The translations under genes and the position numbers were made by a program. DNA of 64,000 bases from Prosapia bicincta (Eukaryota > Arthropoda > Insecta > Hemiptera > Cercopidae): assembly GCA_036971475.1 (NCBI GenBank), contig JBAIZL010000003.1, forward strand, positions 47,247,842 through 47,311,841, written 5' to 3'. Below, one piece after another: positions 1 to 45,471 of the stretch (positions are counted from its first letter, which is position 1; the number at the start of each line of letters is the position of its first letter). A model generated the notes under the pieces. That model was not told where the DNA came from. It saw nothing but the letters and a program-made list of their open reading frames with translations, and searched no databases.

Positions 1-146
1 CTAATTAATTTTCAAGTTCGTATTTGAATTCAAAATAAAATAGAGAAAACATTTTGTTGACACATTTTGATCCATAGAGGATAGTTTGTGACATTATTAT
101 TAAATATCGAAATCTTGTTGCTGTTTATGACGATCTGGTTGTTAAT

Positions 147-467
147 TACTTATTACACTTTTGCTATTACTTGCGACCAGACTTTTTGTTAACTTACACT
201 TGGAGGAAACGTTTTCGTCTTACGGCTTCTTCAGCCTCGTATTTTTGTCGCTAGGAATGCTGCAGTTGTGCTTCCTCGGTACCATTTTTTGAAAGTTAGA
301 AGTGATGTGATCACATATACATACACATACTATTCAATCACATCACTTCTAACTTTGAAGTTTTCGTAAGACGAAAACGTTTCCTCCAAGTGTAAGTTAA
401 CAATTTAACAACCTTTAGTTAACAAAAAGTCTGGTCACAAGTAATAGCAAAAGTGTAATAAATTATT
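147..467. repeat. Foldback element with ~80-bp arms
   Basis: The left arm (about 147-230) reads through TTACACTTTTGCTATTACTT and GGAAACGTTTTCGTCTTACG; the right arm (about 366-467) is its reverse complement, with a ~12-bp insertion. A second inverted pair, AAAGTTAGAAGTGATGTGAT, lies nested inside (292-312 and 336-356). At 211-234, minus strand, it contains CTGAAG...GACGAAAAC, a divergent form of the motif shared by other foldback elements in this window. No target duplication was recognised. Confidence 0.75.
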
Positions 468-719
468 ATTAGCTTTGCTTGGCCATAAAATGGCAACAGA
501 ATATTTATTATAAAAACAAAAACAAAATAAATATATTTCAGAAATTTATCAGTACTTTAAGATTATAAATCTCATTTTTAGAATTTTATGAATACTCTTT
601 ACTTACAAGTAAAAAATAGTTAATTATTTATACTTATAAAATATAGTACGTAATTTAAATTTAAAAATCAATCAGAAGTTTTTGGTCATATATAACAGTT
701 GTCTTCATTTACATTTAGT

Positions 720-2157
720 CAGAGTCCGTTTTGGATTTTCTAAAGTCCGCCGCGGGCCTTTATATATATATATATATATTCATGGGGTAAAGAACTTAAA
801 CACATTTGCATAAAGAAGTAAAGTAATTTGTTTATATTTAGACTCAAAAGATACTACAATAAGAGAACAATATATCTTGAAACTTATATAAAATACATTT
901 TAGTGAGAAAAATGACATTTTTTAGTTTGAACAACTTCCTTGAAGTTTGGAGTTGAGGTTGTACAATTAATTCCAGTCATTCCACGAGCACCATCTCTTG
1001 TTATCGAAATTAACTTTTTAGGATTAAAACTAGCATTTTCAAAAATATCCATTCAAACTTTGTGCTAGTCTTCTCCACGGGTTTGACCTTCCATTAGTAT
1101 GATAGTTAAAAGTTCTTCAATGAACTGGACTTTAGCTTTATCTAAAAATCTCACAAAAACTACTAGCTGGGCCATATCAGAGATGTCGCATGACTCATCT
1201 ATGGCCAATGAATAACTGTCTGTAGCTGCTAAAACCTGCTTTAACATTTCATTATTTTCATCTGCTAAAATCTCTGTATTTCTAGTAGTTGTAGCTGCTG
1301 AAAGAGAAATACGACTAATAGTGTCAACAACGTCCTGTTTGGTGTCAAATAATGGACTGCCTGCCGCTAACATAGGCTACATTCTTTAACTATTTCTCCA
1401 TCACTAAAAGGTTTCATATGTTTAGCGAGAGTCCAAGAAATGCGCAAGGATGCTTCTGCACATTTTTCCTGTCATTATTTTAGTGGAAGTTGAATAACTG
1501 GCACATAAGGAATCAACTTTTGACTTGCGTAAATTGCTGCCAATTGGAATTTTTTCATAAAAAGACTTGTGTTTTGTCTCAAAGTTACGTTTGACGTTCG
1601 TACTTTTGACAACAGATACAATCTGCTGACATATTAAACATACAGGTACGGTACCAGCGCGATTTGGGAGTATAAACAAATATTTATCAGTCCATTCTGA
1701 TAGGAATTGTCTTTTTTCGCTGTCAACTTTTCTTTTCTTACCTTCCATAGTAGCTGTTGACAAACTTAAACAACTCACTTTTAAACTTACAACACACTCG
1801 ACAAAACGTTAAACACAATAAATGCAGACAACGGCACTGAAATAATGTCCACTATGTACTAGCAGCAGATAGCTCAAGAGTGACACTGACACCGACGTCC
1901 GACACCGATAGTAAGAGACTGTTGCTACACCAGACCGTCCGGGTAAGTAAGGGGACCCATAAGTAACGGGAATTACGCTGTGGTGGGGAGGGAGAGTGGG
2001 GGAACCTATTGTTTGACCACATGTCCCTTGGTGTCACGCCTCCTGTGTCAGTGTGCAAAGTTGTATCGTGTGAGACAACTCAAATATTTGGCGCGGGCCG
2101 TTCAAAACGAGCTCGCGGTCCGGACCTGGCCCGCGGGCCGCCATTTGAAGACCTCTG
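720..2157. mobile_element. hAT-like DNA transposon, internally deleted
   Basis: The ends start CAGAGTCCG on the left (720) and, read on the minus strand from 2157, CAGAGGTCTTC; both carry a CCGCGGGCC block nearby, which fits hAT-type CAG-start terminal inverted repeats. No convincing 8-bp target duplication is visible (CATTTAGT against ATATATAA), so the exact ends are uncertain. It encloses a broken hAT transposase on the minus strand. A (TA)n run lies at 761-778. Confidence 0.55.
1065..1748 (-). pseudogene. hAT transposase fragment with BED-like zinc finger (GTF2IRD2/ZBED-type)
   Basis: Two minus-strand frames make one protein start. The first (1748 to about 1422) begins MEGKKRKVDSEKRQF and has CLICQ followed by NFETKH, a BED-like CxxC...H finger as in hAT proteins of the ZBED5/SCAND3/GTF2IRD2 kind. 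A frameshift near 1450 moves the reading to RISWTLAKHMKPFSDGEIV and then, after another break near 1378, to the second frame (1373-1065) with DTISRISLSAATTTRNTEIL and SLAIDESCDISDMAQL, typical of the start of the hAT catalytic domain (first acidic residue in IDES). Everything after about 220 residues is missing, so it cannot be active. Family assignment is by recognised motifs only. Confidence 0.65.
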
Positions 2158-2549
2158 ATATATAAATTTAAGTATGTTTAATTGGACGATATTCTGCATC
2201 ACTAGATCAATTACCAAATATGATTTTAAAGATATGCCCCTTCAAGTTCGTACGCTGTTCCAAAATCAATATAACACCTTATTTATTTTTTTATATCAAC
2301 CTGATGATAAAATATTGTTAGGAATTTTTGTACTAAAGTTTCAATATTTCTCCACCAGAATGTGTAGTTGTTTCTATTTTCAAGAAATGACGCTCGGTTC
2401 ATTGATGTATAACGCTGTCTAAATAGGAATATGTTTATTATAACAGTAATTTGACACATGGTGTAGTTGAAAAAAAAACTTATCTAATAACCATCAACAA
2501 GAAATTTTTAAGAAAATATATAACTAAGAGCTAATTTTAATATCTGTAG
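2158..2549. other. Upstream intron of SF3B1, no feature seen
   Basis: AT-rich sequence between the hAT-like element and the first SF3B1 exon in the window. Because that exon starts in phase 0 after an AG and upstream coding exons are missing, positions 1-2549 are taken as intron. I saw no further exon in 1-2549. Confidence 0.5.
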
Positions 2550-37520
<34,971 letters not shown>

Positions 37521-37577
37521 AATACCCTGTGTAATATATATGATATTGTAACTTTATTTTGGAATTTCTATGGCACC

Positions 37578-37583
37578 AATAAA
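37578..37583 (+). promoter_or_regulatory. SF3B1: Possible poly(A) signal of SF3B1
   Basis: AATAAA, 58 bp after the SF3B1 stop. Further AATAAA-like sites follow (for example near 37815), so the true 3' end is not decided by sequence. Confidence 0.45.
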
Positions 37584-38123
37584 ATATTAGTCACTAGGAG
37601 GATATTAATATTAACACTTCCTGCTCAGTTCACTGGTTAGATAAGACCGTTGAACTATATTCATAAAGTTCTAGTGTTGTATTAAGCAGATTAATATCCT
37701 TCCATATCCATTCTTTAAGTATTCTCTTTCTATTTTAGTAAAAAATAACTAAATGTAATCCAGAGTAATGTGTCTCTTTGCAAAAGCAACTTTTACAAAA
37801 AACCTTGTACAAAATAAAACAAACGCTCTTGAGTTGTTTGGTAATAAATTATGTTAGCAATGTATTTGATTAGCAATTATATTACAGTTTGTTAATTTAA
37901 TCTATGTAGATGCTTATATTTACCTTGTGTAACCTTTAGTTTATACAACAAAAGGACTGCTGAGAGAAATTAAGAGTACTCTACGTCCATGGGGCTCTTG
38001 TCATTTAAATCGAGGAGAGGATATAGTGTCTATTCACCTTCGCTTTGCCATTCGTTTTTATCATGTGTTGCGAGTATCTGCCACATTACAAGTTCTGTGT
38101 AAGCACTATTACAATCAGTACCT

Positions 38124-38235
38124 GCCAACATCAGAACCGTGTTGAATATACTGCTTCTCGTCCAATCATCGAAGTCAACCTACATTAGGCGTTGTTAGTT
38201 CTTGGATGGGTGACAATTGGAACTGACCGATGGGG
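38124..38235 (+). ncRNA. 5S rRNA-derived SINE head (5S pseudogene)
   Basis: GCCAACATCAGAACCGTGTT, GAATATACTGCTTCTCGTCC, AATCATCGAAGTCAACCTAC and GTTCTTGGATGGGTGACAAT follow the order and spacing of metazoan 5S rRNA, including counterparts of the A box and the C box (GGATGGGTGAC). It is clearly diverged and its end does not pair well, so it is a pseudogene or the head of a 5S-derived (SINE3-type) retroposon. The tail to about 38510 ends in a segment also found at 117-163. Confidence 0.75.
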
Positions 38236-38463
38236 ATGATCGAATTTTGTTGATATTTTTAGGGTTGTGGGAGTTTATAGGTGGCGTTGAATGTTGATGT
38301 TATAGCTGTTAATTGTGTCGTCAAATTTTTATGTCTTTTAAACTTTTTTAATATAATTTAACTCTTGTCTTTGTATTTATAATCTTATACTTGTCATGTT
38401 GTGTAAATTGATTTAGTATTTATTCTTTCTCTTTGTAATTTGTTTTTAGTATTATCGGATATT

Positions 38464-38510
38464 TGTTGCTGTTCATGGCGAGCTGGCTGTTAATTACTTA
38501 TTACACTTTG
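38464..38510 (+). repeat. Tail segment shared with positions 117-163
   Basis: TTGTTGCTGTTCATGGCGAG then CTGGCTGTTAATTACTTATT and ACACTTT matches TTGTTGCTGTTTATGACGAT then CTGGTTGTTAATTACTTATT at 117-163, about 42 of 47 bases. If the first is the tail of a 5S-headed SINE, positions 1-163 may hold a 5' truncated copy. Confidence 0.6.
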
Positions 38511-38519
38511 TTTTTAGTT

Positions 38520-39384
38520 TAGGTGACTTTTTTATTTATTTACAAAAGATAAATCTAATAATTTATCATTGATGTTCATTTAAATTAGATTTATAGTATT
38601 ATATAAATATTTATTATTTATTTTACTGATATTATTTTTTTATTATAACCTTGTTTGGTAATGATTCAATCAGTTCTTCACCTAGAAAAGAATTATTGGG
38701 AGGACTCCGATTTATAAAAATGTTTTTCCTTTACTCTCAGCATCGTATCCCATTCTTTATTACACCTACCCCTCTTCCTTCTGAAGGAGGTAACAGGTAG
38801 AAATTCCCTTGACTCCAGTAGGGAGTTGGTCTACTTTAGGTATGTGACTTTCCAAGTGGAAGTTTTTTTCCTGTCCCGTATCTTTAATGTTGTATATATG
38901 CATTCTTAGTTAATTACAGCTTTGAGTTTATACAATTTTAAAGAAGAATCAACTGAACTTTTTACTTAGGCGTAATATTTTTTTTAATCTTCCAAGATCT
39001 ACTGCAAGGGTTGGTAAATTTATTGTTGTGCCATTTATATCTCAGATATGTTTAGACATAATTTAGTAAAAGTGAGATTTTCAAAAATAATGGGTGAGCA
39101 TTATTGTTAGGAATAAATTTCATGTATCATTTGATGTTCTTCAAAGATTATTCAGTGTTTGCTAAAACAGAAAAAAAAACATCATTATAACTCCAGCTAT
39201 GTAAACACCAACATATTTTAAAGCGAATGCAGAACAGGATAAAATCAGCAATAAATTGTTTTGTTTGAAATTAAATTTATTTCAAGTTTAATAAAAGTTT
39301 AGATTCTATTTCTTAATCAGGTGTTTTCTTCCATCAGCCACATTTTCTTGAAATACAGTAGAAATATAACATGTCTATAATTGC
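38520..39384. other. Intergenic sequence, nothing recognised
   Basis: AT-rich DNA between the 5S-like SINE and the LINE target site; 38760-38900 is less AT-rich (CCCCTCTTCCTTCTGAAGGA) and may be repeat-derived, but I could not place it. Confidence 0.35.
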
Positions 39385-39397
39385 ACCATTTAAGTTA
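39385..39397. repeat. LINE target-site duplication, 3' side
   Basis: ACCATTTAAGTTA, repeated exactly at 44592-44604 on the other side of the LINE. The last bases overlap the (TTA)n tail, so the true duplication may be 10-13 bp. Confidence 0.85.
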
Positions 39398-39499
39398 TTA
39401 TTATTATTATTATTACTAAAACTCGGAGGGGACCTTATCGGTGTAGAGCACTTAGCTGTAGCCTTTGTACTCTCTTCCCATCCCTACCACAGGACTAGC

Positions 39500-42400
39500 T
39501 TAGTGGATACCTACCTCTTTGCAGAAATCAAGTACCCGCCTGATGCTAGATCTTCTGATATCCTCTGGTGTACATACCTGCCAGCCAAACCACTTTCTCC
39601 TTGCAGCTCCCAAAGCAGGACACTCACAGAGTACGTGGATTGGGCTTTCCTCTTGGTCCTCGTCGCATCTCTTGCATACAGGGGACCTAGATTTTCCAAT
39701 TTTGTATTGGAACCCCCTCAGATTCCCATGGCCTGTAACCAGCTCTACAGTAGCTCTGAGTTGATGTCTACTTAAGGAGAGTAGTTCTTTGCCCCACACA
39801 TCTCCTGAGTAACCCCACAGTACCTTGGATTTGTTACACCCCAAGGTTACATTCCATTCTTCCCTGCACAACCTGTCTATATGTGCCATGATCCTCTTGC
39901 GCCCCTCCCGAGGCGGCATGCCCACTGCCCTCAGCAACGGTCTTTGGGTTATACACCCTTGTTTTGCTAAGGCGTCAGCTCTCTCATTCCCTATCCAGCC
40001 AGAATGTCCTGGAATCCAGGATAGGTTGAGTGAATTATGCTTACTCAGCTCTGCTAAAGAAGTCATAGTCTCAGCCACCAACCTAGAGCTGGTACTAGCC
40101 TTACCTAAAGCCTTCAGAGCTGCCTGACTGTCCGAGCAAATCCAGATGGTCTTGCCCCTCCTGCCAGACCCTATTATTTCCTCAGCACATAGTTTGATCG
40201 TGAGCACCTCCCCCTGGAAGACAGAGTTGTAGTCCTCCAGGCGATGACAAAATCTGTCTTGGTGTCTCGGTCCACTAAATCCTGCTCCCACTCCTTCCTT
40301 CATCTTGGACCCATCGGTGAACCAGATTTCACCATGTCTGGGTCTATACTCCGCCCATGCCTCTCTTGCAGGAATAAGGATTTTGTAGTTTCCTTTTTCC
40401 CTTTTAAGAGACAGTATCTTATCCTGAGGTTCTATCCAGAGCTCCTTCAGTGAATCCCCAAATAGCTGTTTATGAAGTTTGCTACTTGTCTTCCACTGCC
40501 CAGTACAGCTTAGCCGGTATGCAGTTTTCATTGCCTCCATCCTAATTTGAAGACTCAAGGATGGAAAACCCAACATAACCCTCATGGCCGCACATGGTGT
40601 GCTTCTCCTTGTAGCAGTTATGCCTCTAAGGAAGAGCCCCTGCGCGCGGTCCAGCATTCTTTTACTTGTTTCTTTCTGTGCCCTGTCCCACCAGACGATA
40701 GAGGCAAAGATCAACCTCGGCACCACAATGGCGGAATAAATCCAGTTCATTTGACGTGGACCCAAACCCCATCTCGTGCCTATTGCTCCTCTGCATTGCC
40801 AGAACGTAGCTATGGCTTTTTTGCACTTATCCTCCAAATGCTCACGCCAGGGTAGCTTCCTATCCAGAATAACTCCCAGATATTTAGCACTCTCAACGTA
40901 GCTTATTTTAGTATTACCAACTTCCATCATCTCCAGCGATTTAGTTTTATATCGCCTAGTGAAGATGAGTGCCACAGATTTCTCTCCTTGAATGCATAGT
41001 GCATTCTCCCTGCACCATGCTTCTGTTACCTTGAGTGCCTCTTGAAGCAGGTCTTTGAGGACCTCTTCAAATGGTCCCCTAACAAGGATAGCTATGTCAT
41101 CCGCATATCCTACCACCTTGACACCCATTCCACTGAGTGTCCTTAGTAGGCCGTCCACGACAAGGCTCCACAGCAAAGGGGATAACACTCCACCCTGCGG
41201 GGAGCCCTCCGAGACCATCCCATTTATTGTGCACCCCATCCAGGATGCAGTGCTTATCCGGTTTTCCAAGGAACTCATAATCCAATTTATAATTCCATCA
41301 GAAATCCCATGATCCATAGCTGCTCTCTTGATGGCCAGTCTAGAGGTACTATTAAAAGCCCCCTCCACATCAAGAAAAGCCCCAATACATATTCCCTTGT
41401 TGTTGATCTGACCCTTAATAAAGTCTACGACCGACAACAGCGCAGTCTCCACTGACCTACCGGTTCGGTAGGCGTGTTGGTCCTGATGAAGCGGATACTG
41501 CTTCAAAGGTCCCTCCTTCAAATAGTAGTCCACCAGCCTTTCCAATGTCTTTAACAAGAAAGATGTGAGGCTGATAGGTCTGAAGTCCTTTACCTCTGTG
41601 TAACCTTTCCTCCCCGGTTTGGGGATAAAGATAACCTTCGTTTTGAGCCACTGCCCAGGCGTGTAACCCAAGGCAACACAGCCTCTGAGTAATCCTGTCA
41701 GTGGCCCTATTATTTCCTCCAAGCAATTTTGTAGTAGTGCTGGAGTAATGTTATCTAATCCAGGCGCTTTAAAAGGCTCAAAAGACAGAATTGCCTCTCT
41801 CACCTTTTGCGCTGAGATCACCTGCCCAGCAATATTCCAGTCTGCCCTTAGCCCAGTATGTCGGAGGTTTTGAGCACCGTCCCCCACCGGTCTAATATCG
41901 GGAAAACTGTTCCTCATAAGCAAACGCAGTGTTTCCTCCGGGGTGTCAGTAAAGCTACCATCAGTCTTCTTGACAAACTTAAGCTCTCCCCTCGGTCCAC
42001 CTGCTAACACCTTAAACAGTCTAGCAGTGTCACTCAGTGTGCTTGTCTCTGAGCACCACTTTTCCCAAGAAGCACGTTTAACCTCTTTAATAAGATTTTT
42101 ATAGAGACCCTGGCTGTCTTTATATGCCTGCCAGGTCTCCGCCGTTTTCTTCTTCTTTGCCCTATTAAAGAGCCTTCTAGTCTCTTTCCGTCTTGCCTCT
42201 AACTCGCTGTTCCACTTAAGCTTACCACGCCCAGTGTTTATCCGCGAGAGAGGGCAATTTTCCTCAAACGACGTGAAAATTGCAGTCCTGATGTAGGCCT
42301 CAGTATTTTCCAGTTCGTTTGATGTACCATATTTACCACGGAAGTCAGACATCCGCCTTCTCACCGAGGACTTAAAACCTTCCCAGTTTGTCCTTCTCGG

Positions 42401-43225
42401 GTTCCTAAACCACACCACATGGGGAACCACTCCCCTCATTGTAGCAGTGATGATCCGGTGATCAGACATGGAGGGCTCATCCGAAACCTGCCAGTCATGC
42501 ACCCACCTTACCATTTGTCTATTACAGAAGGTGATATCTAGAACCTCCCTTCTGTTTGAAGTGACAAATGTTGGCTCGGCACTTGTGTTTAAAACCGCAA
42601 GGTTTTCTTCAATCAAGAAGGCTAGGAGCTCCTCACCTCGCTCATTTGTGTCTGTGCTGCCCCACACCTCATTATGAGCATTGGCATCACAGCCCACTAA
42701 GATTCCTATATTCCTCTCCCTGCAGTACCGAACTAACTTACGTAATTCTGCAGGGGGCGATTCTCTATTGTGGGCGCAGTAAGTGGAGGCCACGATGAAC
42801 TCCCTGCTCCCACTTACCTCGCCCTTGCCTCGAATTCTAACCACCGCAAGGTCTTTAGTTGAGAATTCTTGAATCAGCGTGGTTTCTAGTCCTCTGACTA
42901 TCACACATGCTCTGTGCCCCTCATGTTCCCCACTTGCGTAGGTGCGCCCAGCTGCAGTCAGACCCCTTATACGGTTCCTGACCAGCCACGGTTCTTGCAC
43001 CAGCGCAAGCGCTGGTAATGTGTGCCTCACATTTAAGCACCTGGTTAGGACCACCGAGGCGCTTTTACTGTGATGCAAGTTGATTTGCAGGATCATTGCT
43101 CGAGGGTCAGCCATCTCCAACCGACCCCTACGCCTTCTCCTGATTCTCTCTCTCGCCCTTCTCTTCCAGGTCCTTAGAGTTCCACTTAAAAGTGACCTCT
43201 GCAGTCCCCAGGAAGGCTTTCCCAT
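39500..43225 (-). CDS. LINE ORF2: endonuclease, reverse transcriptase, RNase H
   Basis: An uninterrupted 1241-codon frame. Residues 45-262 form the apurinic-type endonuclease (LQINLHHSK; LVQEPW; VGCDANAHNEVWGS; SDHRI), which nicks target DNA. Residues about 520-790 form the reverse transcriptase (DFRPISLTSFLLKTLERLVD; FLDVEGAFN; SPQGGVLSP; YADD at 707-710). Residues 965-1090 form RNase H with the acidic set TDGS (D971), E1006, SDSQ (D1032) and ERADALA (D1084). A CxxC...H...C finger (CKRCDEDQEESPIHVLC) ends it. The frame opens at 43225 inside ORF1; MADPRAM (43114), just past the ORF1 stop, may be the real start. All catalytic residues are present, so this protein may be functional. Confidence 0.95.
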   Translation of the reverse strand: MGKPSWGLQRSLLSGTLRTWKRRARERIRRRRRGRLEMADPRAMILQINLHHSKSASVVLTRCLNVRHTLPALALVQEPWLVRNRIRGLTAAGRTYASGEHEGHRACVIVRGLETTLIQEFSTKDLAVVRIRGKGEVSGSREFIVASTYCAHNRESPPAELRKLVRYCRERNIGILVGCDANAHNEVWGSTDTNERGEELLAFLIEENLAVLNTSAEPTFVTSNRREVLDITFCNRQMVRWVHDWQVSDEPSMSDHRIITATMRGVVPHVVWFRNPRRTNWEGFKSSVRRRMSDFRGKYGTSNELENTEAYIRTAIFTSFEENCPLSRINTGRGKLKWNSELEARRKETRRLFNRAKKKKTAETWQAYKDSQGLYKNLIKEVKRASWEKWCSETSTLSDTARLFKVLAGGPRGELKFVKKTDGSFTDTPEETLRLLMRNSFPDIRPVGDGAQNLRHTGLRADWNIAGQVISAQKVREAILSFEPFKAPGLDNITPALLQNCLEEIIGPLTGLLRGCVALGYTPGQWLKTKVIFIPKPGRKGYTEVKDFRPISLTSFLLKTLERLVDYYLKEGPLKQYPLHQDQHAYRTGRSVETALLSVVDFIKGQINNKGICIGAFLDVEGAFNSTSRLAIKRAAMDHGISDGIINWIMSSLENRISTASWMGCTINGMVSEGSPQGGVLSPLLWSLVVDGLLRTLSGMGVKVVGYADDIAILVRGPFEEVLKDLLQEALKVTEAWCRENALCIQGEKSVALIFTRRYKTKSLEMMEVGNTKISYVESAKYLGVILDRKLPWREHLEDKCKKAIATFWQCRGAIGTRWGLGPRQMNWIYSAIVVPRLIFASIVWWDRAQKETSKRMLDRAQGLFLRGITATRRSTPCAAMRVMLGFPSLSLQIRMEAMKTAYRLSCTGQWKTSSKLHKQLFGDSLKELWIEPQDKILSLKREKGNYKILIPAREAWAEYRPRHGEIWFTDGSKMKEGVGAGFSGPRHQDRFCHRLEDYNSVFQGEVLTIKLCAEEIIGSGRRGKTIWICSDSQAALKALGKASTSSRLVAETMTSLAELSKHNSLNLSWIPGHSGWIGNERADALAKQGCITQRPLLRAVGMPPREGRKRIMAHIDRLCREEWNVTLGCNKSKVLWGYSGDVWGKELLSLSRHQLRATVELVTGHGNLRGFQYKIGKSRSPVCKRCDEDQEESPIHVLCECPALGAARRKWFGWQVCTPEDIRRSSIRRVLDFCKEVGIH

Positions 43226-44149
43226 CTCTTGCCTTTAATAATCTGGCCGATGCCTCATCCAATCCTAGGCAGAGGAGGCTTGCAGGTCCCTGCTCAATGC
43301 ACTGTAGGATCTTCCACTTCGAAGTGTCAATTTCTGGGTTTTGCATCCCGATGAACTTGACCAGCTGAGTGGCCTCCCTTTTTGGTGGTGGTACTAGCAC
43401 CGTCACTTTCACCCTTTTGATCAGTTCATCAGGCAGTACTAGCCTTGCCTGAGTCCCGTCCTCGAGCTTAACTGACGGTACCACTTCTCTCAGCCATTTT
43501 GCCGATTCCTCCTCAGCACAAAAAATGCTGCGACTCCATCCCTTAGGTGAGTGTCTCTGAACCGCGGAACAAAACCTCCACTAGGAGTGTCCAGAATCCG
43601 GTCCATGACGGTGCCCTTAAGGTGGTCGAACGCCGCCATCTCCATCCTCACGCCTACACTATCCCCAAAGGTCACAAGAACCCTCGGAAGGTTGGCGGAG
43701 ATCGCCGAGAAAGACGGCCCTCCCGACCAAGCAGGCCTAGACCTCTTGACCTCCGACTCTGGAGTAGGATTAGAAGTACTCCTTTCCTTCCTTTTCCTCT
43801 CTCTCTTTTGTCGTACTAAAGTCCTACCTGATCCACTGGCTACCAAGACGACAGGGCGGGTTCTAGCCCCAGCCTCCGTCAAACCCTTCCGCTGCCCGGA
43901 TCGGTGTTTCCTCAAAGGGGGTGGCGGTGGTTCTCTGCCCTCCGCCTCCGCCTTCTTTGCTTCCTCATGGTAGGAAAGCCAGAGTGCTTTCCTCCTTTGT
44001 GCACCACTCATTCTTCCTGTTGCCTTCGCAGCTGGATTTCCATCTGTCTCTACGGGGGCCGAAGCCACCTCCATAGGAACAGATTTGTCGGTAGGTTCTA
44101 AGCCCTGACCAGTTAAATTTATTTTTTTCTCTGCCATGTGTGTTCCCAC
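43128..44149 (-). pseudogene. LINE ORF1 with one homopolymer frameshift
   Basis: The first part (44149-43490) is basic and Pro-rich: MGTHMAEKKINLTGQGLEPT, LRKHRSGQRKGLTE, then FGDSVGVRMEMAAFDHLKGT and PRFRDTHLRDGVAAFF. In a run of six A (plus strand 43520-43525) one base appears missing; beyond it the reading continues in the next frame with VPSVKLEDGTQARLVLPDEL to TFKWNSKDLEEKGE, ending 43128. Together about 340 residues, a nucleic-acid-binding ORF1 of the type seen in LOA elements. As the break is in a homopolymer, a sequencing error is possible. Confidence 0.8.
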
Positions 44150-44591
44150 AAGCAGCTAGGGAAATAAAGGTCCGCCGCCGCAGAGCCCCGCTTACGGCGG
44201 TAAGGCGACTTAAGTACTCAGGGGTGGCGCCAGGTGCCCCTGAGGCTCCGTTAAAGACCCTCCTTACCCTGAGGGCCACGAATCTACATCGGCACGGATC
44301 GCATAACACCTTCAGATCGGGGGTGTAAGTGCCCATCCAGACCACCAACCTGGATGAGGGGTGCTTCTTGGTTGCCGCCCGCAAGGGAAGGGCAGGGCGA
44401 GAGCCGGGCAGATAACAACCCTTCAGGTGCTAGGACTGGCCCCTTTTTTTTGAGCCGCTTTCATGCACTCACACAAATGCCTTGACTTCCCGTTTATAGG
44501 GAGCCACATACGTACAGCTCCGCTCCACCCGTCCCCCACGCCCGGATTAAGCCCCTCCACCACGTCAAGGTCATGCAGCCCATAGGAGAGG

Positions 44592-44604
44592 ACCATTTAA
44601 GTTA
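44592..44604. repeat. LINE target-site duplication, 5' side
   Basis: ACCATTTAAGTTA, identical to 39385-39397. Confidence 0.85.
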
Positions 44605-44764
44605 ATAAAGGATTATTTTCTACATTTTCATAAACCATTTCAACAAAAAGAATTCACTGCAAGAAAAAGTCAATGATTTAATTTTGTTAATTAAAATAAA
44701 ATAAATTTTATAAAAAGTTATTTTAAATCTTTTGTATAAAGCTTATTTTATTTCAGCAATAATT

Positions 44765-45140
44765 AAAATATTACAAAAAAATATTGGAGATAATCCCAGT
44801 ACCACAAAAATAATTGAAAATAACCGATAATACAAGTTACCTAAGATTAAACCCTTATGTACATTTCGATGACCATGTCATCATCGTCAGAGGGTCTTAT
44901 TATAAAATAACATCTAGATAATAATAAGTTACAAACTAGACTAGTTGTAGGGAGCTTAGTTTGTAACTTATTTTTTTCTAGATTTTAATTTTGTAATAAG
45001 GCCTGAGGATGATGACATGGTTATTGAAATGTACATAAGGGTTTAATCTTAGGTAACTTGTATTATCAGTTATTTTTGTGGTATTTGGGTTGTTTCTAAT
45101 ATTTTTATTGTAATATATTGTACCACTGTGCTCTAGGTAT
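44765..45140. repeat. Foldback element, two arms
   Basis: Arms of about 170 bp: ACCACAAAAATAATTGAAAA, TACAAGTTACCTAAGATTAA and TTATGTACATTTCGATGACC on the left are inverted in GTACATAAGGGTTTAATCTT, AGGTAACTTGTATTATCAGT and TTTTTGTGGTATTTGGGTTG on the right. Core motifs: minus 44859-44890 (CTGACGATGATGACATGGTC, ATCGAAATG) and plus 45003-45036 (CTGAGGATGATGACATGG, TTATTGAAATG). Same family as 11096-11291 and 59267-59545. Confidence 0.88.
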
Positions 45141-45471
45141 TGTATAGTAATTAAATGTTTTTGATTTCTGTAAATACCCTGTAAAGTTGGTGTCAAGTTT
45201 AAATAAATAAATTTAAAAGATGGAAAGCCAGTTAAAAGTAGTAAAGCCACTAAAAAGGTTTTATATGATAATCACCTGTAACACAACTATCCCAATGTCA
45301 AAACTATCTCATCCCTGCAAAATGTCTTAGTGGGCATACATCTGTGTGTTTCCCTTATATCGATTTTTGTTGTTGAATGTTTTGTCGTCTTTGTGCTTCA
45401 AATATGCAGATGCAACAGATTTCTAATGTCTAAGCAATTAAAGTTGCTTGTAATCATTTTGAATTTACTGA

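Larger units (their letters stand above)
39396..44591 (-). mobile_element. Full-length LOA/R1-like LINE
   Basis: A 5.2-kb non-LTR retrotransposon in minus orientation, GC-richer than its surroundings, with a ~450-bp 5' UTR (44591-44150), ORF1, ORF2, a short 3' UTR and a (TAA)n tail (39396-39417 on the plus strand as TTA repeats). The 13-bp duplication ACCATTTAAGTTA on both sides shows a complete, recent insertion. ORF2 with endonuclease, reverse transcriptase and RNase H, plus an ORF1 without classic CCHC knuckles, suggests the LOA clade; I cannot exclude a neighbour in the R1/I group. Confidence 0.93.

Noticed and set aside
38124..38235. A functional 5S rRNA gene
   Set aside because: Several conserved positions are changed and the 5' and 3' ends do not pair, so it is a derived copy.
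39371..39775. Plus-strand open frames over the LINE (also 43551-43973, 40547-40855)
   Set aside because: They lie opposite the intact ORF2/ORF1, which have clear protein motifs; the plus frames have none and reflect the GC-richer LINE sequence.
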